Origin: an uncultured Lachnospira sp. | Lineage (GTDB): Bacteria > Bacillota > Clostridia > Lachnospirales > Lachnospiraceae | Reading direction: 5' to 3' | Length of the DNA stretch: 39,701 nucleotides | Assembly (NCBI GenBank): GCA_934343805.1 | Contig: CAKRIN010000025.1 | Location: 1 to 39,701, forward strand | Shown here: one piece after another, positions 33,639-39,701 of the stretch | Numbering within the stretch: position 1 is the first letter of the stretch | How the letters are laid out: each line of letters begins with the position of its first letter | Made by a program: the position numbers and the translations under genes | The notes under the pieces: model-generated | The model's input: the letters and a program-made list of their open reading frames with translations, nothing else | Database searches by the model: none | Told to the model about the DNA's origin: nothing

Positions 33639-35015
33639 ATGAAAAAAGTTAATTTTGATGTAAAACTTCCGGCATTTGTTGATAGAATAGTATATGTTGA
33701 TAACTATGGTGCAAGACCATACTGTTATACTATTGAAGATGCATCAAGAAATGCTGACGCAATAAACAGGGCTATTAACTATATTTCAGAGAAGGGCGGC
33801 GGAACTGTTGTTATTCCTGAGGGAATCTGGTTTACAGCGCCAATCGAGATTAAGAGCGATGTTGAGTTAAGAATTGAGAAGAACGCAATACTTAAATTCT
33901 CTAAAGATATTGACCAGTATCCACTTATTATCACTAACTATGAAGGTCAGGAGTGTATAAGAGCCAAGTCTCCTATCACAGCTGAAAATGCTATTAACAT
34001 CGGTATAACAGGTGGCGGTGTTATTGATGGAAGTGGTGATCTGTGGCGTCCTGTAAAACAGTTTAAGTTGACTGACAGACAGTGGGAAGCTCTTATGAAA
34101 AAGAGCCAGTATACAATTGATACTAAAGAGGGCGGCATATGGATGCCGACAGAAAGCTCATTTAAAGGTAATGAGCATAATATCCAGCTTGACGCTGAGA
34201 ATGCACTTGAGAAAGCAAGCGAATATTATGATTTCTACAGACCTGTAATGGTAAGCCTTCGTCACTGTAAAAGAATTCTTCTTGATGGTGTAACATTTAT
34301 GAATTCACCGGCATGGAATATACACCCATTTTTCTGTAAGAATCTTACAGTAAGAAATGTTATGGTGAGCAATCCGTATTATGCGCAGAACGGTGATGGA
34401 ATTGATGTTGAATCATGCAAGAAGGTTCATATACACAACTGTACATTTGAAACAGGTGATGATGCAATCTGTTTAAAGTCAGGCAAGAATGCCGTAGCAA
34501 GACAGATTGAAGGACCTTGTGAGGATGTATATATCCATGATTGTCTCGTTAATGAGGGACATGGCGGATTCGTTATCGGAAGCGAGATGAGCCGTGGCAT
34601 TAAAAATGTACTGGTAGAGAATTGTACTTTCCTTGGAACTGATGTCGGAGTCCGCATGAAGAGCGCACTTGGACGAGGTGGCGTTATCGAAAATATTAAC
34701 ATAAAGAATATTAATATGGTTGATATTAAGGAACAGGCAATTATTCTTACAATGTCGTATGTGCTTAATTTGCTTAACAGAAATGAAGAGATTAACGGAA
34801 TTGACAAAGACGACATTCCTTATATTAAGAATATTAATTTCGAGGGAATTAACTGCCTCGGAGCTAAGGAAGCAGTTGTTATAGAGCCGTTAAAGGATAT
34901 GCCTGAGACAATCACAGACATACACATTAAGGCTTCATCATTTGTAACAAGTGGTGAGAATCGTGTTGGATGTGACTGCCTTACAAGTGAACAGACAACT
35001 TATGAGATAGTATAA
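33639..35015 (+). CDS. GH28 polygalacturonase-type glycoside hydrolase
   Basis: The 458-residue beta-helix enzyme has the GH28 residues in order: NGD (N251-D253) in QNGDGIDVES, D274-D275 in GDDAICLKSG, G307-H308-G309 in GHGGFVIGSE, and VRMKS as the RxK motif. These cleave galacturonic-acid or related linkages in pectin. SGGGTVVIPEGIWF-type sequence near residues 48-62 is typical of exo-acting bacterial forms. No signal peptide is visible, so it likely trims imported oligomers in the cytoplasm. AGAAGGAG precedes the start, 32 bases after gatB, so readthrough from gatCAB is possible. Confidence 0.92.
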   Translation: MKKVNFDVKLPAFVDRIVYVDNYGARPYCYTIEDASRNADAINRAINYISEKGGGTVVIPEGIWFTAPIEIKSDVELRIEKNAILKFSKDIDQYPLIITNYEGQECIRAKSPITAENAINIGITGGGVIDGSGDLWRPVKQFKLTDRQWEALMKKSQYTIDTKEGGIWMPTESSFKGNEHNIQLDAENALEKASEYYDFYRPVMVSLRHCKRILLDGVTFMNSPAWNIHPFFCKNLTVRNVMVSNPYYAQNGDGIDVESCKKVHIHNCTFETGDDAICLKSGKNAVARQIEGPCEDVYIHDCLVNEGHGGFVIGSEMSRGIKNVLVENCTFLGTDVGVRMKSALGRGGVIENINIKNINMVDIKEQAIILTMSYVLNLLNRNEEINGIDKDDIPYIKNINFEGINCLGAKEAVVIEPLKDMPETITDIHIKASSFVTSGENRVGCDCLTSEQTTYEIV

Positions 35016-35019
35016 AATT

Positions 35020-35058
35020 AATCCCAGCAGCACTGATATATGTGCTGCTGGGATTTTT
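35020..35058. terminator. terminator between GH28 and the minus-strand nuclease
   Basis: AATCCCAGCAGCAC pairs perfectly with GTGCTGCTGGGATT around an 8-base loop, followed by TTT. It serves the GH28 gene. On the minus strand the A-rich flank gives a weaker signal for the convergent gene. Confidence 0.9.
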
Positions 35059-35068
35059 GTGTTGTATA

Positions 35069-35899
35069 TTAATTTTTCTTTTCTGCTTGAGCTGCTAATA
35101 ACTGTTCGTATTTAGCTTTCCACATTTCAGATTCTTTTGTCAGTTCTGCATTCTCCTCTTCCAGTTTCTTCAATTTATCCTGTATATGTTTTTCTTCAAT
35201 CTCAGCCCGTCTTCGAGCTTCACACTGCTGGCGGATTGTTTCGTCACTATTAAGCTCATACAAAGTTTCTGCTGCATCTTTCATATATTCATTACTCTGA
35301 ACAGCCATACGCAACTCCTCCCATGTTTTAGCCTTGAAGACAGCCGCCCATGTATTTATTCCATAAGCCTTATCTTCATCACTCGCCATATTTATCTGAG
35401 TTAAGTCTAACACACTGATACCAAGTTTGTCACTATACCTTCTGTGGGTTTTCTTATTCAACAATTCAAATTCTGCGTAGAATTCTGGTGCGTCTTCAAA
35501 TAAAGTATAATCCAGAATCCCAATGTTAATAACAGGCTTAATATCTTCGTATGCGTCCCCTTTATTAAGCTGGCTGAAATCTGAACATAAATAACATAAT
35601 GACCTGTTTTCCCAGTTGTGCAGATTATTAACCTGCATCTCAAGATTCAGCATTTTACAGTTATTAAGCAGAATATTTACATCGAGTATAAATGTTTTGG
35701 CATTAATGCTTTCACCTAATATTATAGGATTGGTTATTTCAATCTCCTTAATATCTTCAGGATTAAGATGCAGAAGAGAACTTGCCAGTCCAATCAGTGT
35801 TTTTCTGCTTTTTTGTAGTATTGCGCGAAACATGTAATCGTTAGTCAGACCATAATCAATCTTTCCTTTTGCCTCCATAATAGGCGCAGTATTCCCCAT
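35069..35899 (-). CDS. Rpn family / PD-(D/E)XK nuclease 'transposase-like' protein
   Basis: The 276-residue protein fits the Rpn/PDDEXK_2 family of recombination-promoting nucleases. It has an N-terminal YGLTNDYMFRAIL, then a core ILDVNILLNN..LNLEMQV giving the D...ExQ catalytic set near residues 72-89, then DYTLF and the SDKLGISVLDL segment. The C-terminal 60 residues form a Glu/Lys-rich coiled coil. Such genes are often multicopy and promote RecA-independent recombination or act in defence. GAGGAGG lies 6 bases before the ATG. No inverted terminal repeats are seen around it. Confidence 0.85.
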   Translation of the reverse strand: MGNTAPIMEAKGKIDYGLTNDYMFRAILQKSRKTLIGLASSLLHLNPEDIKEIEITNPIILGESINAKTFILDVNILLNNCKMLNLEMQVNNLHNWENRSLCYLCSDFSQLNKGDAYEDIKPVINIGILDYTLFEDAPEFYAEFELLNKKTHRRYSDKLGISVLDLTQINMASDEDKAYGINTWAAVFKAKTWEELRMAVQSNEYMKDAAETLYELNSDETIRQQCEARRRAEIEEKHIQDKLKKLEEENAELTKESEMWKAKYEQLLAAQAEKKN

Positions 35900-36211
35900 A
35901 AAATTCCTCCTCTATTCGTATTATTATTGTTTTGTGGATATAATTGGCGAAATGTAAAACTTGCCAGACAGTTAAATGTGATATTCAGCTTAAATGTATA
36001 ATAACATAAAATATATTTTAATACAATATATTATAATGAAAAGATAATATTAGAAAAATCTAATATTCAAAGAGAGCAGATTATATATAAATTTAGGTTG
36101 CGGTGCGAAAGCAGCGAAAGCGTGCCTGAACTACATGAACTTTTATATCGTTCTAACATAGAAAAAAGGGGCACCGCAATAATTTCTTAGTGCGGTGTCC
36201 CTTATATTGTA
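35900..36211. other. 312-base gap with a block-B-like fragment
   Basis: This AT-rich gap lies upstream of the nuclease gene (minus). At 36100-36132 it holds a GC-richer piece (GCGAAAGCAGCGAAAGCGTG) resembling the second conserved block of the nested-hairpin elements, but without the outer stem or first block. TTGCGGTGC at 36098-36106 is complementary to 36171-36179 in the next terminator. Nothing else is seen. Confidence 0.4.
36162..36203 (-). terminator. terminator of the minus-strand anchored protein gene
   Basis: AAGGGGCACCGCA (36166-36178) pairs with TGCGGTGTCCCTT (36191-36203), one mismatch or G-U. On the minus strand the hairpin is followed by six T's. Confidence 0.85.
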
Positions 36212-36925
36212 TCAGTTTCCAACTTCTTCCTGAATTAATTCTAACGCATATGAGTCAATCAGCAGGTACTGGTCTTTGTACAGAATGGCAGTGCATAGCA
36301 CAACAGGCAGTTCCTCTGAAGTTCCATCTTTATATTGTACCTCAAGCACATATCTGATGGTTGAATCTTTATCATTATATAAAGTGACCGGGGGTGAAGG
36401 CTTATATGCTAAAGCTTCTGTTAACTCATTGAGCTTATCATCAGTGAAAACGGCAGTCTTACGATTATACTGGTTAGTTACAGTAATGCTTTCGGCATTA
36501 TCTATGGTAATGGTAACAAGGGTTTTATTATATATGCTGTCGAGGTATTCTGAAACGCTCTTTGAAGATTTGCCAACTGTCCGGTATGTTTTATTGTTAA
36601 TATCAATTCTGTCATTTAATGGAACAATGCTGTTGGTATGATTGTCAGTGTCAGTATATTGTATGCTGTATGTCCATCCAGTTGATTGAGGATACCGCCA
36701 AGGTATAATGGTTATATCTTCTATCATATCAATTAACTGAGACTGTTCGTCTGGGGTCAGGCTGATTTCGTTACCTTCTCTTACTATTGAAAGATTACTG
36801 TTGTCTGATATATTAAGCTTAATGTGATGGGCATTTAATAATATTATTGAAATTATTATTGAGATAATTATTAAAAAAATTATTAAAGCAGCACCAATTA
36901 AGAGAAATATTCTTTTCTTATTCAT
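36212..36925 (-). CDS. membrane-anchored protein of unknown function
   Basis: The 237-residue protein has a basic start (NKKR), a long Ile/Leu-rich helix (about residues 5-29) and an outer soluble domain rich in beta-strand-forming, Thr/Asp/Asn residues with repeated Y-x-I/V patterns. No catalytic motif is evident. Two NKTY/NKTL-like segments suggest a small duplicated beta fold, but this is weak. GGAGG sits 6 bases before the ATG, and its own terminator follows. Confidence 0.7.
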   Translation of the reverse strand: MNKKRIFLLIGAALIIFLIIISIIISIILLNAHHIKLNISDNSNLSIVREGNEISLTPDEQSQLIDMIEDITIIPWRYPQSTGWTYSIQYTDTDNHTNSIVPLNDRIDINNKTYRTVGKSSKSVSEYLDSIYNKTLVTITIDNAESITVTNQYNRKTAVFTDDKLNELTEALAYKPSPPVTLYNDKDSTIRYVLEVQYKDGTSEELPVVLCTAILYKDQYLLIDSYALELIQEEVGN

Positions 36926-36974
36926 AACAATCCTCCATTCCAGCCTGTTTTTAGAGAATCATACAAGCAATATT

Positions 36975-37340
36975 CTATTCTTTTTCCAGTTCAGCTTCAT
37001 ATTCATCGAATATGTAGCCAAGAATCGGTGCCATGCCAACGAATTCACAGCCATAAAGGTAATTGTCAGTTCCTTCAATTGGCTGGCTTCTTATAATCTT
37101 GATAACACTGTAGAGAGTGTCTGGTTCAAAACCAAGATTAAGAGCAGCATTGAAATAGAAATTGATTGGAAGCATGCTTTTTGATTCAAATGCTATTCCG
37201 CCTTCAGAGATATTGGTAACTGTAATAGGGGAATCGAGATTCTTAATCTCTTTATTATCCTGATTGAATAATGATGATACATTGAGCTTTAAATCAGCCT
37301 TCATTCTTTTAAATCGTCTTTTTTCCATTCCATTAGCCAT
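36975..37340 (-). CDS. PilZ-domain c-di-GMP receptor
   Basis: The 121-residue protein is a single PilZ domain. It has RRFKR (the RxxxR arginines that bind c-di-GMP) near residue 7 and NISEGGIAF (the D/NxSxxG motif) near residue 45. It should bind c-di-GMP and act on a partner not visible here. I chose the ATG at 37340, with GGGAG about 8 bases upstream, over the ATG at 37391. It links functionally to the EAL phosphodiesterase at 3892-6159. Confidence 0.85.
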   Translation of the reverse strand: MANGMEKRRFKRMKADLKLNVSSLFNQDNKEIKNLDSPITVTNISEGGIAFESKSMLPINFYFNAALNLGFEPDTLYSVIKIIRSQPIEGTDNYLYGCEFVGMAPILGYIFDEYEAELEKE

Positions 37341-37472
37341 AATAAAAATCTCCCATCTTAACATTATTATCTGAGTGGATGAAACACTCATTGAATCTGA
37401 CTATAAATATATTTTAATAATACACTTTTGTGTTGCATTGTGCAATGTATTATTGCCAGAAGATAAAGTCTA

Positions 37473-37501
37473 TTGATTTTGAATGATTGCTGGTATATAA
37501 T
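37473..37501 (+). promoter_or_regulatory. promoter for purC-purF
   Basis: TTGATT, 17 bases, TATAAT. The leader of about 85 bases has only a small AGACC/GGTCT hairpin; no purine riboswitch core is seen. Confidence 0.6.
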
Positions 37502-37591
37502 ATTTTTGTTTGTTTTTAGACCGCATAAATACTAAGGTCTGATAACTTTTTAACTAATAATTTTATTAAGAAGAAAAGGATGGATGAACTC

Positions 37592-38470
37592 ATGGGAAAA
37601 TGTGAATTACTCTATGAAGGAAAAGTAAGAGAAGTATATGATTGCGATGACAAGCTTGTTATGGTTGCTACAGACCGTATTTCAGCATTTGATCACATTT
37701 TAAAGAATAAGGTTACAGAAAAGGGAGCAATTCTTACGCAGATGTCAAAGTTCTGGTTTGATTATACTAAGGACGTTGTTGCTAATCATATGGTTTCAGT
37801 TGATGTTAATGATATGCCAGAGTTCTTCCACAAGGATGAATATATTGGAAGAAGCATGCTTTGCAAGAAGCTTACAATGCTTCCTATTGAGTGTATCGTA
37901 AGAGGATACATTACAGGCAGTGGCTGGGCAAGCTACAAGGAGAATGGAACAGTCTGTGGAATTAAACTTCCAGAAGGCCTTAAGGAATCAGAGAAGCTTC
38001 CTGAACCAATCTACACACCAAGTACTAAGGCAGAGATTGGCGACCATGATGAGAATATCTCATTTGAGAAGAGCATTGAAGTTCTTGAAAAGCAGTTCCC
38101 AGGCAAAGGGCTTGAATATGCAACTAAGATTAAGGATGCAACTATCACTCTTTACAAGAAGTGTGCAGAGTACGCTTTAAGCAAGGGTATTATCATTGCA
38201 GATACTAAGTTTGAATTTGGACTTGATGAGAATGGAGAAGTGGTTATCGGTGATGAAATGCTTACACCTGACAGCTCAAGATTCTGGCCATTAGAAGGAT
38301 ATGAGGCAGGAAAGAGCCAGCCTTCATATGACAAGCAGTTTGTAAGAGACTGGTTAAAGGCTAATCCAGATAGTGATTATTTACTTCCAGATGATGTAAT
38401 CGAGAAGACAGTTGAGAAGTACAAGGAGGCATATAAGCTTCTTACAGGTAAGGATTTTTCCCGCAAATAA
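37592..38470 (+). CDS. purC: SAICAR synthetase
   Basis: PurC joins aspartate to CAIR in purine synthesis. The 292-residue protein has LLYEGKVREVY, DRISAFDHIL, the catalytic-core PIECIVRGYITGSGW, and STKAEIGDHDENISF. It belongs to the longer (about 290-residue) PurC type. ATGs lie at 37580 and 37592; AAGGA ends directly at the first and 11 bases before the second, so I prefer 37592. purF starts 26 bases after the stop. Confidence 0.95.
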   Translation: MGKCELLYEGKVREVYDCDDKLVMVATDRISAFDHILKNKVTEKGAILTQMSKFWFDYTKDVVANHMVSVDVNDMPEFFHKDEYIGRSMLCKKLTMLPIECIVRGYITGSGWASYKENGTVCGIKLPEGLKESEKLPEPIYTPSTKAEIGDHDENISFEKSIEVLEKQFPGKGLEYATKIKDATITLYKKCAEYALSKGIIIADTKFEFGLDENGEVVIGDEMLTPDSSRFWPLEGYEAGKSQPSYDKQFVRDWLKANPDSDYLLPDDVIEKTVEKYKEAYKLLTGKDFSRK

Positions 38471-38496
38471 TCATGGTCAACAAGGAATGGAGAATT

Positions 38497-39701
38497 ATGA
38501 ATCAGATTGATATTAATGACAGCTACTATGCTGAGGATGAACTTCATGAAGAATGCGGAGTCTTTGGAGTATATGATTTCGATGGTAATGATGTTGCATC
38601 TACAATATATTATGGTCTTTTTGCCCTTCAGCACAGAGGACAGGAAAGCTGCGGTATAGCAGTCAGTGATACAGAGGGACCTAAGGGAAAAGTTCTTTCC
38701 TATAAAGATATGGGACTTGTTAATGAAGTCTTTAATCCTGAAAAGCTTGAAAAGCTTGAGGGTAACATTGGAGTTGGACATGTAAGATATTCAACAGCTG
38801 GAAGCAGCAGCCGTGAGAATGCACAGCCACTTGTTCTTAATTATGTCAAGGGAACTCTTGGTATGGCACACAATGGCAATCTTCTTAATGCAGTTGAACT
38901 CCGAGAGGAGCTGTCTTATACAGGAGCTATCTTCCAGACAACTATTGATTCAGAAGTTATTGCATATCTGATTGCAAGAGAAAGACTTAATGTTCCTACA
39001 GTCGAGGATGCTGTCTTAAATGCAATGAAAAAGATTAAAGGTGCTTACTCACTTATCGTAATGAGTCCAAGAAAACTTATTGGAGCAAGAGATCCATTTG
39101 GATTTAAGCCATTATGTATCGGTAAGAGAGATAATGCATATTTCTTATCATCAGAGACATGTGCACTTGATACTGTTGGTGCAGAGTTTGTAAGAGATGT
39201 TGAGCCGGGTGAAGTTGTTACTATTACTAAAGACGGAATTAAGTCTGATAAGTCACTCTGCCAGAAAAATAAAGCCAGATGTATATTTGAATATATATAT
39301 TTTGCAAGACCAGACAGCAAGATTGATGGAATGGGTGTATATGAGTCAAGAATTAATGCAGGAAGAATCTTAGCAAAGACTCATCCGGTAGATGCTGATA
39401 TTGTTGTTGGTGTTCCAGAATCTGGTAATCCGGCAGCACTTGGTTTCTCAATGGAATCAGGAATTCCTTATGGCAATGCATTTATTAAGAATAACTATGT
39501 TGGACGAACATTCATTAAGCCTAAGCAGGCTCAGAGAGAGTCAAGTGTTAAGGTTAAGCTTAATGTACTTAAGGAAGCGGTTGCAGGAAAGAGAGTAGTC
39601 ATGATTGATGACTCAATTGTACGAGGAACAACAAGCGCTAGAATTGTAAGCCTTCTTAAGGCAGCTGGTGCTAAGGAAGTTCATGTAAGAATCAGTTCAC
39701 C
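38497..39701 (+). CDS. purF: amidophosphoribosyltransferase (cut by window end)
   Basis: PurF makes phosphoribosylamine from PRPP and glutamine, the first purine step. The visible 401 codons begin with a 19-residue propeptide before Cys20 (EECGVFGVY), the glutamine-amidotransferase nucleophile. Other landmarks are FALQHRGQESCG, GHVRYSTAG, MAHNGN, and the PRPP loop VVMIDDSIVRGTTS near the end. The start at 38497 has AATGGAGA upstream. No frameshift is seen; the gene continues beyond 39701. Confidence 0.97.
   Translation, partial: MNQIDINDSYYAEDELHEECGVFGVYDFDGNDVASTIYYGLFALQHRGQESCGIAVSDTEGPKGKVLSYKDMGLVNEVFNPEKLEKLEGNIGVGHVRYSTAGSSSRENAQPLVLNYVKGTLGMAHNGNLLNAVELREELSYTGAIFQTTIDSEVIAYLIARERLNVPTVEDAVLNAMKKIKGAYSLIVMSPRKLIGARDPFGFKPLCIGKRDNAYFLSSETCALDTVGAEFVRDVEPGEVVTITKDGIKSDKSLCQKNKARCIFEYIYFARPDSKIDGMGVYESRINAGRILAKTHPVDADIVVGVPESGNPAALGFSMESGIPYGNAFIKNNYVGRTFIKPKQAQRESSVKVKLNVLKEAVAGKRVVMIDDSIVRGTTSARIVSLLKAAGAKEVHVRISS

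Noticed and set aside
35069..35899. insertion sequence around the Rpn/PD-(D/E)XK gene
   Set aside because: No terminal inverted repeats or target duplications are visible on either side; the downstream flank is a normal terminator shared with the GH28 gene.
37502..37591. purine riboswitch before purC
   Set aside because: The leader is short and AT-rich with a single 5-base hairpin; no conserved three-way-junction sequence is present.

Overview
The window is AT-rich, low-GC Gram-positive DNA. Strong AGGAGG-type ribosome sites, a T-box leader on aspS, GatCAB, a type I glutamine synthetase followed by an ANTAR regulator, FchA next to FolD, and pectin-directed enzymes all point to Lachnospiraceae (class Clostridia). 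A Lachnospira/Eubacterium eligens-like gut commensal is the best guess, but that is inference from gene content and no alignment was possible.

Layout. 1-3100 is an accessory, partly decayed stretch: a small anchored protein, a shortened DUF5688-like gene, a small gene broken by a nonsense codon, micro-ORFs and a Fic-domain protein, with a 67-bp direct repeat on both sides. 3120-9771 holds a SAM methyltransferase, a membrane EAL (c-di-GMP phosphodiesterase) protein, an Mrp/NBP35 ATPase, a CgeB-like glycosyltransferase and a MATE exporter. A tRNA-Leu(UAG) and an aldose-epimerase-like gene follow. 10952-14588 (minus strand) carries a two-gene alcohol/aldehyde dehydrogenase operon and a polysaccharide deacetylase. 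14770-20356 is metabolic: glnA, ANTAR regulator, dapF, fchA, folD, then lrgAB.

20357-22467 is the strangest region. A cytidylate-kinase-like gene and a FadR-type regulator are flanked by eight 36-37 nt palindromic units spaced at near-integral numbers of DNA turns. Then come a HAD phosphatase, a rhamnogalacturonan-acetylesterase-like SGNH hydrolase (minus), an unknown membrane protein, a double-domain bacteriohemerythrin, the T-box-controlled aspS, an unknown lipoprotein, gatCAB, an intracellular-type GH28 pectinase, an Rpn/PD-(D/E)XK nuclease (minus), an anchored unknown (minus), a PilZ protein (minus), and purC followed by purF, which runs off the window end.

How the genes connect. AspRS and GatCAB could form an indirect Asn-tRNA route. 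FolD lacks two cyclohydrolase residues and sits beside FchA, which can supply that step. The EAL and PilZ proteins are a c-di-GMP eraser and receptor. GH28 and the SGNH esterase, both without signal peptides, fit cytoplasmic processing of imported pectin oligomers.

The two best candidates for something undescribed are: (a) a pair of about 170-180 nt nested-hairpin elements (28652-28819 minus, 30173-30354 plus) whose stems differ in sequence but remain paired, while two internal blocks are nearly identical, as expected for a structured RNA family; and (b) the helically phased palindrome arrays around 20405-20694 and 22120-22399.
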